Made by a program: the position numbers and the translations under genes. Below are positions 45,622 through 55,423 of a stretch of DNA of 64,000 bases, piece by piece. How positions within the stretch are numbered: the first letter of the stretch is position 1; each line of letters begins with the position of its first letter. Below the pieces are notes generated by a model. That model did no database searches and was not told where the DNA came from. It was given only the letters and a program-made list of their open reading frames with translations. Location: assembly GCA_018969015.1 (NCBI GenBank), contig JAGWZE010000008.1, positions 45,980-109,979 of the forward strand, given 5' to 3'. This stretch comes from Alphaproteobacteria bacterium (lineage in GTDB: Bacteria; Pseudomonadota; Alphaproteobacteria; Caulobacterales; Aquidulcibacteraceae).

Positions 45622-47565
45622 ATGGGCAAACGGGATTATGACGCCGAAACGGCGGACGAATTGGACCTGAGCGCGGGCGTCGCCAAAGCTGGCGGCGGGT
45701 ACGTGGCGTTCGGTTGGCTGCTGGCGATCGCGTGGCTGGGGGCGGCTGGCGCCGGCCTCTACGCGGCCTATGGGCTCGATCAGCTTCTCGCCGCGCCGCC
45801 CGTCGCACAGGCCGCGGCCGGGGCCGTGATCGCGCTCCCGGCGCTCCTCGTTCTGTTCTGCGCCATGGCCCTGCGCGAAGGCGCACGTGGCCGGATGCAA
45901 GCACGCGTGCTGGCCGACGCCGCCGAACGCATGCTCTCCCCGTCACCGACCGCGGAAGCGGAAGCCCGCCGCCTCGGCGTCTCCGTGCGCGGCGAGATCG
46001 GCGCGCTCGATCGCGCGCTCGACCAGACGCTTCAGAAGGTGCGCGAAGTCGAAGCCGTCATCGCGCGGCAGACCATGGCGCTCGACAGCGCCGCCGCGAT
46101 GGCCCAGTCCGGCGCCCGCTCGGTCGTTGGCGGCCTGGAGCGCGAACGCCAGGAATTGCTGCAAATCAGCGACGAATTGAACGCCCAGGCGAGCTCGATC
46201 GGCCAGGCGATCTCGCGCCATACGCGCCTGATCGCGGACGCGGCCCGCCTTGCGGAAGCCGAAGTGCGCGCGGCCGACGAAGCGCTCGACGCGCGCCTGT
46301 CCTCGTTCGGCGCCGCTGCGGCGCTGATCTCTGATCGCACCGAGGCGCTCACGAAAGCCGCGCAGACGAGCGCCGAAAGCGCGCTGCGTCTGGAAACCGC
46401 GCTGTCCACCGCGCTCGACAGCCTGGCGCAGGCCACCGCGCTCACCGACGCGGCGAAGAAGTCCGCCGAGTCCGCCACCTTCGCCGCGAATGCGACGGCG
46501 GGCGCCGTGCGCGAAACGACGCTGCGCGCGGTGGAAGACGCCAAGCGCGCCGCCGACATCATCCGCCAGGAAGCGGCCAGCGTGGAGCGCGCCGGTCTCG
46601 ATGCGATCCAGCGCCTGCGCGACGCGGCCGCCGATGCGCGCCACCCGCCGTCCGACCACAGCCGCGCCCCGTCGCGCGGCGTGGATCCCACGCGTCCCGA
46701 GGCGTTCACCCAGCAGGGCTTCGCCCAACCGCGTCCCGAAACGGGACGCTCCGACGCCGGCCGCACCGAATTCGGTCGCGGCGAGCCGCGCCGTCCTGAG
46801 CCGATGCGCCCGGAACCGATGCGCGACGACTACCGCAGCGATCCGCCGCGCGCCGAGCCCCCGCGCCCCCAACGCGGCGACACTGGTCGCCCCGAACCGC
46901 GGCCCGAGCGGATCGATCCGCGTCCGGAGGCGCGTCCCGAGCCGACGCGCGCCGACACGCCCGTCGAGCCGTCGAGCCGCTGGACCTGGAAGGACGTGCT
47001 CTCCGCGATCGACGACGACGCGGCGACCCCGACCCAGGCCCGCACGCCGGCCTCCCGCGCCGACGAGCCTCACCGTGGCGGTTCGCGTCCGGACCCCGCT
47101 CTCGACGCGCAGACGCCGCAGGACCCTGGCCCCATGCGCGGCGGCTGGGGCTTCTCCGGCCGCGGTCGGAACGGCGCTGGCCTCGACCCGACGTACGACC
47201 GCTTCCGCGCCGCCGCCCCGGACCCGGACGCCCCCGCGCCGGCGTCGCAGAGCGTCGAAGGCGCGCTGATCGCTGCGTCCGGCGTGCGCCTGCACGACGT
47301 CTTCAGCCCGCAATCGCTCGAGCGCATCGGCGCGCGCGCCAAGAACGGGACGCAGGCGCGTCGCCGCGCCGTGCGCGAAGCCGCCCCAGAAGCGGTGATG
47401 CGGCTCGCCGAGCACCTCGACGAGTCTGCCGAGGCGCGGGCCCGTGCGGCCTCGTTCCTGCGCGCCGAAGGGGCCCGCATCTCCGAGCTTCTCGGCCGTG
47501 GCCGCGCATCGTTGTCGTCAGAAAGCACGCGGGCGTTCCTGCTGCTCGACGCCGCGAGCGCCTGA
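45622..47565 (+). CDS. Membrane-anchored coiled-coil protein A (TipN-like architecture)
   Basis: The 647-residue protein has two membrane helices (about 29-54 and 62-87), a long Ala/Glu/Arg coiled coil (about 95-345), a disordered Pro/Arg-rich linker (about 345-550) and a C-terminal domain (about 554-647) with ARRRAVREAAP and TRAFLLLDAAS. The layout recalls the Caulobacter pole marker TipN, which is longer; homology is a guess. The following gene shares the layout and C-terminal domain, so this is a tandem duplication. A CtrA-like box lies upstream. No function can be stated. Confidence 0.75.
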   Translation: MGKRDYDAETADELDLSAGVAKAGGGYVAFGWLLAIAWLGAAGAGLYAAYGLDQLLAAPPVAQAAAGAVIALPALLVLFCAMALREGARGRMQARVLADAAERMLSPSPTAEAEARRLGVSVRGEIGALDRALDQTLQKVREVEAVIARQTMALDSAAAMAQSGARSVVGGLERERQELLQISDELNAQASSIGQAISRHTRLIADAARLAEAEVRAADEALDARLSSFGAAAALISDRTEALTKAAQTSAESALRLETALSTALDSLAQATALTDAAKKSAESATFAANATAGAVRETTLRAVEDAKRAADIIRQEAASVERAGLDAIQRLRDAAADARHPPSDHSRAPSRGVDPTRPEAFTQQGFAQPRPETGRSDAGRTEFGRGEPRRPEPMRPEPMRDDYRSDPPRAEPPRPQRGDTGRPEPRPERIDPRPEARPEPTRADTPVEPSSRWTWKDVLSAIDDDAATPTQARTPASRADEPHRGGSRPDPALDAQTPQDPGPMRGGWGFSGRGRNGAGLDPTYDRFRAAAPDPDAPAPASQSVEGALIAASGVRLHDVFSPQSLERIGARAKNGTQARRRAVREAAPEAVMRLAEHLDESAEARARAASFLRAEGARISELLGRGRASLSSESTRAFLLLDAASA

Positions 47566-47678
47566 CACGCGAAGGCGCGCCGCCGGTTTCGGCACGCGGT
47601 TTGCAGCTTTGACCTCAGGGTCGGACTGGCCCGGCGCACCTCGCGCCGGGCCGTCTCGTTCCGGCCTGGGAGGGTTGC

Positions 47679-49247
47679 ATGACGTCTTCGCGCACCGACG
47701 CCCGCGCCGCCGCCGCAGAGCGCCGCGCCGCCGCGTCGTCGCCCCGGCTCGTCGCGTTCGAGCCGGACGCCGCCGTCGAGACGCCTCCGCCGGCCCCGCG
47801 CCGCCGCGCCGCTTCGCCGGCCGCCGAGGTCGAGCAGGTCCCCCGCTCCGAATTTTCGCGCAAGACCGTTGCGGCGACGTCCGCGCCGGCCGTGCGCGCC
47901 AACACTGCCAAGGACGTCCCTTCCATCGAACGGATGCCGCCCGCGGACGTCGACTCGTCCGGACCCGGATGGTTCGGCTGGGCCATCGGCGCCGGCTGGT
48001 TCGCCGCCGCATCGATCCTTCCGGTGGGCATCTGGGGCCTTGCGCCCGTACTCGCGCAGCCGCCGGCGTTCCTCGCCGGGTTGGTCGCGCTCGCCGTCTT
48101 TCCCGCCATCGGGTTCGTGATGGGCGTCTCCGCGGCGCGTGACGCCGCAACGGCCCGGGCGCTCGCGCTGCGGCTGATGGCCGAGCGCACCGCCGAGCCC
48201 TCGAGCGACGCCGCCGCCTGGCGCGCGGCGCGCTCCGACGCCGAAGACGCCGCCGTTGCGGTCGCCGATCTTCTGGCCCGCGAACGCGCGGCCGCCGATG
48301 ACGTCGCCACCGCTTTGAAAGCGCAGACCGACGCGGCCGCGCAGGCCGCGCGCCGCCAGGTTGGCCTGATGCGCGAAGCCTCGCGCCTCGTCACCGAGGA
48401 GGCCCGCGCCATCGAAACGACGCTCGCGGAGGCGATGGCCGCGGTGTCGGGCGCACAGGCCGCACTGCGCGCCAATGTCGAAACGGGAGAGGCGCTGCGC
48501 CAGCGCCTCGACGCCGCCGCCGAAACCGCCGCCGAGACGCAACGCCTCGTGGAAGACAGCACCGCCGCCGCGTTCGACGCCGCCGACGCCGTGCGCGCGG
48601 CCACGCACGCCGCGATGGACGATGCGCGCCGCGCCGCCGAGGTGCTGCGCGCCGAATCCGAAGCCGCCCGCACCGTGATGCAGGAGGCGCTGTCCGCGCT
48701 CGACCGCGCGGCGCAATCCGCCCGCGCCGAAGCGCGCGCGGCCGCCGACTTCGACCGCCGCAGTAACGACGCGCAGACCGTCGCGCGCGCGCCCCTGCGG
48801 CGCGCCATGCGCCCGCAGACCGCCGCGGCGCCCGAAGCGCCCGCACGCCGCGCCCCGTCGATTGCGACACAGGACGCGGGCGCGCGGGACACGATGCTCG
48901 CCCATGACCTCAACCTGTCCTGGATGTCGCGGGCGTCGTCGACCGGCGTGGACATGCTCGAGACGATGGGCGTGTCGCTGGCCGACGCCATCGCCGACGT
49001 GCATCTCGCCGGCATAGCGCGCCGTGCGCGCCTCGGTGTGGGCGCGCGCCGCCGCGCCGTCGTGGAAGCCGCGCCCGACATCGTGGATCTGATCGGCCGC
49101 GTGTGCGATCGCGACGAGCGCGTGCATCGCGCCGCCGCCGCGTTCCGCCGTGATCCGGGATTCGACACCACCGCGCCGATGGACGAATGGCCCGTCGACG
49201 GCGAAGCCGCGCGCGCCTATCTGCTCGTCGACGCCGCGCTCGGCTGA
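47679..49247 (+). CDS. Membrane-anchored coiled-coil protein B, paralogue of A
   Basis: The 522-residue protein has a 95-residue disordered N-terminus, two membrane helices (about 97-125 and 130-150), an Ala-rich coiled coil (about 160-370), a basic linker and a C-terminal domain (431-522) that aligns with protein A: GVxLxD, LxxIxxRA, ARRRAVxEAAP, and a final ARAYLLVDAA. About half of the first 39 positions are identical. It starts 113 bases after A, and its last 31 bases overlap the convergent lipoprotein gene. Confidence 0.75.
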   Translation: MTSSRTDARAAAAERRAAASSPRLVAFEPDAAVETPPPAPRRRAASPAAEVEQVPRSEFSRKTVAATSAPAVRANTAKDVPSIERMPPADVDSSGPGWFGWAIGAGWFAAASILPVGIWGLAPVLAQPPAFLAGLVALAVFPAIGFVMGVSAARDAATARALALRLMAERTAEPSSDAAAWRAARSDAEDAAVAVADLLARERAAADDVATALKAQTDAAAQAARRQVGLMREASRLVTEEARAIETTLAEAMAAVSGAQAALRANVETGEALRQRLDAAAETAAETQRLVEDSTAAAFDAADAVRAATHAAMDDARRAAEVLRAESEAARTVMQEALSALDRAAQSARAEARAAADFDRRSNDAQTVARAPLRRAMRPQTAAAPEAPARRAPSIATQDAGARDTMLAHDLNLSWMSRASSTGVDMLETMGVSLADAIADVHLAGIARRARLGVGARRRAVVEAAPDIVDLIGRVCDRDERVHRAAAAFRRDPGFDTTAPMDEWPVDGEAARAYLLVDAALG

Positions 49248-49882
49248 GCCGGCGCGCCTTGCGGCGTTTGCGCCGCGTGGGCGATTGCGGCGTCGGCCGC
49301 CCAATTCCCGATCTCTGCCGCGGCCTGCTGCGCGGCCCGCTCCAGCGCCGTCGCCGCCACCGCGCCGGCGCGCGCCGGCACCGGCGCCGTCGCTTCGAAG
49401 CGGCGCGCGGCAAACACCTCGCGCGAGCGGCCGTCCATCAGCTTTACGTTGGCGACGAAGCGCGCGAGGAGCGCGCCGTCGCCTTCTTCGATCTGGAAGT
49501 CCGTCACCTGCCAGCGCAGCTCGACGGTGGAGCGCGGCCCCTCGCCCGAACGGATCGCGCCAAGCACCTTGTCCTGCGCATCGATCGTCTCGACGACGAG
49601 CGCCTGCAGCGCGATCGGCGTGCGTGACGGCCAGGCGCCGCGCTCCATGAAGCCCAGCACGCCGTCCCGCGCCCACACGATGTCGTCGCCGGCGAGGACG
49701 TTCGCCACCGCGGGCTCGGGCACGCCGATCACCAGCGACGCCGCAGCCGGCGATTGCGTAGACGCTGCGACCGCAGCGCGCAGCGGATAGATCCGCGGCG
49801 CCGGCGGCGGCTCGGGAATGATGGAGCAGGCGCCGAGCGCGAGCACGGCGATCCCCAGGGCGAAAGCTCGCAAGCGGCTCAT
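49217..49882 (-). CDS. ABC-type transport auxiliary lipoprotein (LinN/PqiC-like)
   Basis: The 221-residue protein has a lipoprotein signal with lipobox LALGAC and a domain typical of auxiliary lipoproteins of MCE transporters (RIYPLRAAV, ELRWQVTDFQIEEG, FVANVKLMD, RRFEATAPVPA). It probably sits in the outer membrane and receives lipid from the MlaD-like partner. Its ATG overlaps the MlaD stop. It ends the operon, overlapping protein B. Confidence 0.88.
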   Translation of the reverse strand: MSRLRAFALGIAVLALGACSIIPEPPPAPRIYPLRAAVAASTQSPAAASLVIGVPEPAVANVLAGDDIVWARDGVLGFMERGAWPSRTPIALQALVVETIDAQDKVLGAIRSGEGPRSTVELRWQVTDFQIEEGDGALLARFVANVKLMDGRSREVFAARRFEATAPVPARAGAVAATALERAAQQAAAEIGNWAADAAIAHAAQTPQGAPAQPSAASTSR

Positions 49883-50844
49883 GGCGCCACCTTCACGACG
49901 GGCCGCTCGGCCCCGACGACGAACCGGTTCGGCGCACGATCGAGCCGTATGGCCAAGGTCTCCAGCGTGCCCGAAAGGCGACGCAGATCCTGCGCGGCGA
50001 GCGCGATTTCCGGCAGGCTCTGCTCCGCGGCGATGGCGGCGGCTTCCTGTGTACTTTCGAGCGCCAATTGCGCCGTTGCGGTTGCGGTGCGCAGGTCGCG
50101 CAGCGCGAGCCGCGCCTCCTCGACCGTCGCGGACGTTTTGCCCCCGACATCGGCGAGCTGCACGCGCGCATCGTTGGAGAGGCCTTCGACCGAAGCGGCG
50201 GCCGTCTCGAAGCGCCGGCCCGCATCGCGCAAGGCGACGATCGCCTCGCGCGCCTCGCGCACGGCGCCCTTCTGCTTCTCGAGTTCGGACGTCGCGGCCT
50301 CGATGTGCGACAGCGTCGCCGAGACCTTCGCCACGTTCTCCTCCGTCAGCAACGATTGGATCGCGAGCAGCGCGCGGCTCGTGCGCTCGGCGATGTCGCC
50401 GCCGGCGCCGAGCAGTTTGTCGATCTCGGACGGCGTGCCGCGGATGCGCGGCGTCGGTTGGCCCAGCTGCGAGCGCAGCGTCGGGGCGCCCTTCGTGCCG
50501 CCGGTGATCTGGATCAGGTTCACGCCGGTGAGGCCGATCGGTTCGAGTTGGCCGATGCTGTCGGCCTTGACGGGCGTGGAGGCGTCGATGCGCACGCGGG
50601 CGAGCACGTCGTCCGGGTTCGCCGGATCGATGCGCAGGTCCGTGACCTCGCCGACCTTGATCCCCTGGAACCGGACTTCCGCCCCCCGCGCCAGACCCCG
50701 CACCGGCCCCTCGAAGACGATGACGAGATTGGAATAGGCGCGGTTGAACTCGGCCCCGGCGATCCACAAGCCGAACAGCAGCGCGAGCACGATGCCTGCG
50801 ACGGCGGAGACGCCGATCAGGGCGTAGTTCGCTTTCGTCTCCAT
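49879..50844 (-). CDS. MlaD-family MCE protein
   Basis: The 321-residue protein starts METKANYALIGVSAVAGIVLALLFG with one membrane anchor, then an MCE domain (VRGLARGAEVRFQGIKVGEVTDLRI, GQLEPIGLTGVNLIQITGG), and a long helical tail. MCE rings carry lipids across the periplasm. The start has AAAGGG upstream. It is coupled to the lipoprotein (ATGA) and follows the ATPase by two bases. Confidence 0.93.
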   Translation of the reverse strand: METKANYALIGVSAVAGIVLALLFGLWIAGAEFNRAYSNLVIVFEGPVRGLARGAEVRFQGIKVGEVTDLRIDPANPDDVLARVRIDASTPVKADSIGQLEPIGLTGVNLIQITGGTKGAPTLRSQLGQPTPRIRGTPSEIDKLLGAGGDIAERTSRALLAIQSLLTEENVAKVSATLSHIEAATSELEKQKGAVREAREAIVALRDAGRRFETAAASVEGLSNDARVQLADVGGKTSATVEEARLALRDLRTATATAQLALESTQEAAAIAAEQSLPEIALAAQDLRRLSGTLETLAIRLDRAPNRFVVGAERPVVKVAP

Positions 50845-50846
50845 GC

Positions 50847-51662
50847 TCAACCCTTTCCGGCAAACGCCGCGCGTCCGCGCGGCCCGGCGAAGTAGTCCTT
50901 GATCCAACCCTCGGCGTTGGCGCGAACGTCCGACACCGGACCGATCGCCGCAACCTTGCCGGCATAGAGCACGGCGACGCGGTCGCACACCGTCGCCAGG
51001 GTGTCGAGATCGTGGGTGACGAGAAACACGGTCAATCCCATCGCGTCGGCAAGCTCTTTCAGCAACGCGTCGAACCGCCCGGCGGTGACCGGATCAAGGC
51101 CGGCGGTCGGCTCGTCGAGGAACAGGAGTTCCGGATCCATGGCCAGCGCGCGCGCCAGCGCCGCCCGCTTGCGCATGCCGCCGGAAATCTCGGACGGCTT
51201 CTTGTCGTAGGTCGAGGCGTCGAGCCCGGCCATGCGGATCTTCAGCTCGGCGAGCTCGCCGACGAGCGCGGGCGGCAGCGCGGCATGCTCACGCAGCGGG
51301 GCCTCGACGTTCTCCTTGATCGTGAGCGTGGAGAACAGCGCGCCATCCTGGAACATCACGCCCCAGCGCATCTCGAGTGCGCGACGCGCCGTCGGCTCGA
51401 GCGCGGCGACGCGCTGCCCGAAGACCTCGATGTCCCCGGCCGTCGGCGCATCGAGCCCGACGATCTCCCGCAGCAGGACGGACTTTCCGGTGCCGGAGGG
51501 ACCGACCACACCCAGGATCTCGCCGCGGCGCACGTCGAGGTCGAGGCCGTCATGAACGGATTGCGCGCCGAAGCGCGTGACGAGGCCGCGCACACGGATG
51601 GCCGGCGGTTCGGCGGCGTCCGGCGCATCGGGCGCCGGGGCGGAGGCGCGCGCGAGGCTCAC
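50847..51662 (-). CDS. MlaF-family ABC ATPase
   Basis: The 271-residue ATPase has Walker A GPSGTGKS, signature ISGGMRKRAALARAL and Walker B LLFLDEPTAGLDP. The GTG start (MSLARASAP) overlaps the permease stop as GTGA. In order permease, ATPase, MCE, lipoprotein the operon matches LinKLMN-type lipid transporters rather than classic mlaFEDCB. Confidence 0.93.
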   Translation of the reverse strand: MSLARASAPAPDAPDAAEPPAIRVRGLVTRFGAQSVHDGLDLDVRRGEILGVVGPSGTGKSVLLREIVGLDAPTAGDIEVFGQRVAALEPTARRALEMRWGVMFQDGALFSTLTIKENVEAPLREHAALPPALVGELAELKIRMAGLDASTYDKKPSEISGGMRKRAALARALAMDPELLFLDEPTAGLDPVTAGRFDALLKELADAMGLTVFLVTHDLDTLATVCDRVAVLYAGKVAAIGPVSDVRANAEGWIKDYFAGPRGRAAFAGKG

Positions 51663-52756
51663 CACCCCATCTCCATGAACCAAAGCGCGAGTGCGGCGTC
51701 GATCACCACGACGAGGAAGATCGCCTGCACGACCGAGGACGTCGTTTCGCGCCCGAGCGAGGCGACGTCGCCCCCGACGCGCAACCCGTGTCGGCAGCCC
51801 ACCAACGCGAGAACGAAGCCGAACAGCGGCGCCTTCGAGAGACCGACCCAGAAATGCGTTTCGCCGACACCTTCCTGGATGCGCGAAAGGAACAGGACGG
51901 GACTGACGCCCAGGACACCCCAGCACACCAGCATCCCGCCCGCGAGGCCAGCCACCATCGCCGCGAACGTGAGCAGCGGCGTCATCACCACCATCGCGAT
52001 GACGCGCGGCGCAACCAGCCGCTCCATCACGTCGAGGCCCAGAACGCGCATGGCGTCGATTTCCTGACGCATCTTCATGGCGCCGATCTCGGCGGTGAAG
52101 GCGCTGTCCGTACGGCCGGCGAGCAGAACGGCCGTGATCACGACGGCGAACTCGCGCAGCACCGAAAAGCCGACGAGCTCCACCGTGAAGACCGAAGCGC
52201 CGAAGTCGGACAAAACCCGCGCCCCGAGATAGGCCACCACCACGCCGACGAAGAAGCTCAGCGTGGCGATGATCGGCAGCGCATTGAGCCCGGCCTGTTC
52301 GGCGATCGCGAAGGCCGACGTCCAGCGAATACGATCCGGGCGCCGCACGAGCCGCGCGCAGACCGCGAGCGTCTGGCCGAGAAAGGACAGCGTCGCCATC
52401 GTCTCTGCGCCGATCAGCACCACGCCCTTGCCGATCCGCTCGACGATCGCCTGCAACCCCGTCGGCTGGGCCGGAACCTCGACGGGCGACGCGACGGCTT
52501 GGCGGGCGACCGTGATCAGACGCTCCGCGGCCGGATGATCGCCCCGCACCTCGCCGCCCTGCGCCGTGCGGGCGAGCAGCCAGGCGCCGGCCATGTCCAG
52601 CCGGCCGAGCTCCGCGACATCGATGGTGAGGTCCCCCGCAAGGCGCGTCTGCGCCGCGCGCAACGGGGCGTCAAGGTCCGCGACCGTCCAGACGGTCCAG
52701 TCCCCTTTGGGCCGCAGGACGCGACCCGCCTCGTCGAGGTCGTAGGCCGCGCGCAT
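51659..52756 (-). CDS. MlaE-family permease with N-terminal STAS-like domain
   Basis: The 365-residue protein has a STAS-like N-terminal domain of about 100 residues (GDLTIDVAELGRLDMAGAWLLAR) fused to an MlaE permease with five to six helices (GRTDSAFTAEIGAMKMRQEIDAMRVLGLD is the coupling region). The fusion replaces a separate MlaB subunit. It leads the operon. Confidence 0.93.
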   Translation of the reverse strand: MRAAYDLDEAGRVLRPKGDWTVWTVADLDAPLRAAQTRLAGDLTIDVAELGRLDMAGAWLLARTAQGGEVRGDHPAAERLITVARQAVASPVEVPAQPTGLQAIVERIGKGVVLIGAETMATLSFLGQTLAVCARLVRRPDRIRWTSAFAIAEQAGLNALPIIATLSFFVGVVVAYLGARVLSDFGASVFTVELVGFSVLREFAVVITAVLLAGRTDSAFTAEIGAMKMRQEIDAMRVLGLDVMERLVAPRVIAMVVMTPLLTFAAMVAGLAGGMLVCWGVLGVSPVLFLSRIQEGVGETHFWVGLSKAPLFGFVLALVGCRHGLRVGGDVASLGRETTSSVVQAIFLVVVIDAALALWFMEMGW

Positions 52757-52880
52757 GCCGGCTCAGCTCCGTGTCGGACGTTCTACTACACCGCAACGGA
52801 CAACGGATCGGAAAGGGCGGGTTCCGCTCGAGCGAGATCGGGGGGCGGATTTCGCCTTTGACGCCCGTTTCGGGGCGCAA

Positions 52881-53768
52881 TCAGCGCTGCGACGCCTCCC
52901 AGGCCTTCGCGCTGCCCATGGCCAGCGCGCGCACGCGCGCGATGAAGCTCTGCCGCTCGGTCGGGCTGACGACGCCGCGGGCGTCCAGAAGATTGAAAAG
53001 GTGGCTCGCCTTCAACGTGTAATCGAAGGCCGCGAGCGCATTCGGCGGGTCGAGCGCGAGCAGCCGCTGGGCCGTGCGCTCGGCGTCCTCGAACCAGCGC
53101 AGGTTCTGCGCGGGATCGGAAAGCTCGAAATTGAAGCGGCTCTGCTGGCGCTCGTTCTCGAGGAACACGTCGCCATAGGTGAGCGGATGGGCGCTGTCGG
53201 GATCGTTGAAGGGCAAATCATACACGCGGTCGATGCCGAACACGTACATGGCCAGACGCTCGAGGCCGTAGGTGAGTTCGCCCGACACGGGGCGCACGTC
53301 CAGGCCGCCGACCTGCTGGAAGTAGGTGTACTGCGACACCTCCATCCCGTCGCACCAGACCTCCCAGCCAAGCCCCCAGGCGCCGACCGTCGGGTTTTCC
53401 CAATCGTCCTCGACGAAGCGGATGTCGTGCAGCAGCGGATCGATGCCGATCGCCGCGAGGCTCGCGAGATAGAGGTCCTGCAGGTTCGGCGGGTTCGGCT
53501 TAAGGATGACCTGGAACTGGTAATAGTGCTGCAGGCGGTTGGGGTTTTCGCCGTAGCGGCCGTCTTTCGGCCGGCGCGACGGTTGGACATAGGCGGCGCG
53601 CCACGGCTTCGGCCCGAGCGCGCGCAGCGTGGTCGCCGGGTGCAGCGTGCCGGCGCCGACCTCCATGTCATACGGCTGCAGGATGGCGCAGCCTTGCGCC
53701 GCCCAGAAGCGCTGGAGGGTGAGGATCACGTCCTGGAAGCAGCGGGGTTTCGAAGCGGCGTCGACCAT
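52881..53768 (-). CDS. glyQ: Glycyl-tRNA synthetase alpha subunit
   Basis: GlyQ is the catalytic class II subunit of the bacterial alpha2beta2 enzyme. The 295-residue protein has [19 protein letters not shown], the motif [37 protein letters not shown], and [12 protein letters not shown]. The beta subunit gene glyS is not next to it or elsewhere in the window, although the two are commonly adjacent. Confidence 0.97.
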   Translation of the reverse strand: MVDAASKPRCFQDVILTLQRFWAAQGCAILQPYDMEVGAGTLHPATTLRALGPKPWRAAYVQPSRRPKDGRYGENPNRLQHYYQFQVILKPNPPNLQDLYLASLAAIGIDPLLHDIRFVEDDWENPTVGAWGLGWEVWCDGMEVSQYTYFQQVGGLDVRPVSGELTYGLERLAMYVFGIDRVYDLPFNDPDSAHPLTYGDVFLENERQQSRFNFELSDPAQNLRWFEDAERTAQRLLALDPPNALAAFDYTLKASHLFNLLDARGVVSPTERQSFIARVRALAMGSAKAWEASQR

Positions 53769-53846
53769 GCGTCACGCCCTACGCGAGCCGTCGGTGTGGG
53801 GCAAGTCCGGGCGCCGCTGCGGTCCGGCCAAGGGGCGCCTGGGGGC

Positions 53847-54635
53847 CTAGAGGCCCAACCGCGCCCAAGCCGCACGCTCTTCGATCTGGCCGACGAGGGC
53901 GTCCGCGCCCGCGCCGAACACGCGCTGCAACAGCGAGGGCTTGGCTTGTGACAACGGCTTGAGCTTCACCTTGTCGCCGTAGCGCGCCCGCAGAATGGTG
54001 TTGAGGTCGCCTAGTGCGTCGACGAGGCCGACTTCCACCCCTTCCCGGCCCGTGAAGATCTCGCCCTCGAACAGATCCGGGTGCGCCTTGAGCCGGGCGC
54101 CGCGCCGCTCGCGCACCCAGCCGATGAATTCGCCGTGCAGGCCGGCCAGCAGCTTGTCGAGCCGGGCGATGTCCTCGGGGGTTTCCGGGCGGAACGGATC
54201 CATCTGGCTTTTGCGCCGGCCCGCCGTATGGACGCGTCGTTCGACGCCCAGGCGTGCCATGGCCTCGGCAAAGCCGAAGCCGCCGCCGATCACGCCGATC
54301 GAGCCGACGATCGAGGTGGCGTCCGCGATGATCTCGTCGGCGGCGCAGGCGAGCCAGTAGCCGCCAGACGCGGCCGCATCCTCGACGAAGGCCACCACGG
54401 GCTTGTTCTTCTGCGCCGCGAGCTGGCGGATGCGTCGCCCGATCAGGGCAGACTGCACGGGCGAGCCGCCCGGCGAGTTGATGACGAGCGCCACGCACGG
54501 CGCCTTGCGCATCGCGAACGCCTTCACGAGCGCCGGCTCGACCGCGGCGAGGTTGAGCACGCGCCCGCCGCCTGCGCTGCGGCTGGCTGCGATGACGCCT
54601 TCGAGACGCACGACGGGGATGACGGGAGTGGCCAT
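53847..54635 (-). CDS. S49 family serine peptidase (SppA/SohB-like)
   Basis: The 262-residue protein from MATPVIPVVRLEGVI lacks an obvious signal or membrane helix. It has the S49 catalytic Ser in AAASGGYWLA and the catalytic Lys in GRRKSQMDPF, with INSPGGSP upstream. Signal peptide or protein degradation is typical of the family. The longer frame with 17 more residues has no support. Confidence 0.92.
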   Translation of the reverse strand: MATPVIPVVRLEGVIAASRSAGGGRVLNLAAVEPALVKAFAMRKAPCVALVINSPGGSPVQSALIGRRIRQLAAQKNKPVVAFVEDAAASGGYWLACAADEIIADATSIVGSIGVIGGGFGFAEAMARLGVERRVHTAGRRKSQMDPFRPETPEDIARLDKLLAGLHGEFIGWVRERRGARLKAHPDLFEGEIFTGREGVEVGLVDALGDLNTILRARYGDKVKLKPLSQAKPSLLQRVFGAGADALVGQIEERAAWARLGL

Positions 54636-54682
54636 GCGCGCCGGGTAGCGCGCGTCGCCCCGGTTCGGCAAGCCGGCGGCGC

Positions 54683-55423
54683 TCAAGCCCAGGTGAAGGC
54701 CGCGCGCCCGCGGAAGAGATCGTCCGCCGCTGTCGTGAACGTCCCGTCCGCCTCGTGCAGCACCAGCCCGCGCCAGAGCCGCACCGGCGCACGCGCGCCC
54801 TTGCGGGCGCGGACGAGCACGCGGTGAGCCGGCTCGCCCGCGCGCGGAAACACGGGCGCGACCTCGACGCCGCCGAGCCGCCCTTCCAGGCCGGCCAGGA
54901 GCGCGGGAAGCGCGTCGGCGCGATGGACGACCGTGAGGATGCCGCCCCCGGTCAGGCGGTCCGCGAGCCGGCGGATCCAGACGTCCAGCGGGTCGGGGGT
55001 CACGAACGCCCGCCGCCGCTGCGGGTCGCTCGGCTCCGGCGCGCCCGTCGGCGTCGCATAGGGCGGGTTGACGAGGATGGCGTCAAAAACGCCGTCCGCG
55101 TCGCGAAGCGCATCGCCCGTTCGCACCACGACCCGGTCCTGCAATTGGTTCAGAAGGATGTTTTGGGTCGCCAGCGCTGCCGTCGGCGGGTCGATCTCCA
55201 TGCCGACGAGGCGCAGATCGGGGCGCCGCGCCGCAAGACCGAGCAGCGCCGCGCCTACGCCGCAACCGGGCTCGAAGACGCGCGCCCCCTCTGGCGGCTC
55301 TACGGCGGCGGCGAGAAGGAGCGCATCGGCGCCTGCGCGATAGCCCCGCGCCGGCTGGCGCAGGCGAAGCCGGCCATCGAGGAACGCGTCCTCGGTGATC
55401 TCCTGGTCGCCCGCCTCACCCAT
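54683..55423 (-). CDS. tRNA1(Val) adenine-N6-methyltransferase-like enzyme (TrmN6)
   Basis: The 246-residue methyltransferase has the SAM motif VFEPGCGVGAALLGLA, the acidic residue VGMEIDP and the N6-adenine catalytic motif NPPY. It resembles YfiC/TrmN6, which methylates A37 of a valine tRNA. It overlaps the DUF2007 gene by eight bases. Confidence 0.88.
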   Translation of the reverse strand: MGEAGDQEITEDAFLDGRLRLRQPARGYRAGADALLLAAAVEPPEGARVFEPGCGVGAALLGLAARRPDLRLVGMEIDPPTAALATQNILLNQLQDRVVVRTGDALRDADGVFDAILVNPPYATPTGAPEPSDPQRRRAFVTPDPLDVWIRRLADRLTGGGILTVVHRADALPALLAGLEGRLGGVEVAPVFPRAGEPAHRVLVRARKGARAPVRLWRGLVLHEADGTFTTAADDLFRGRAAFTWA

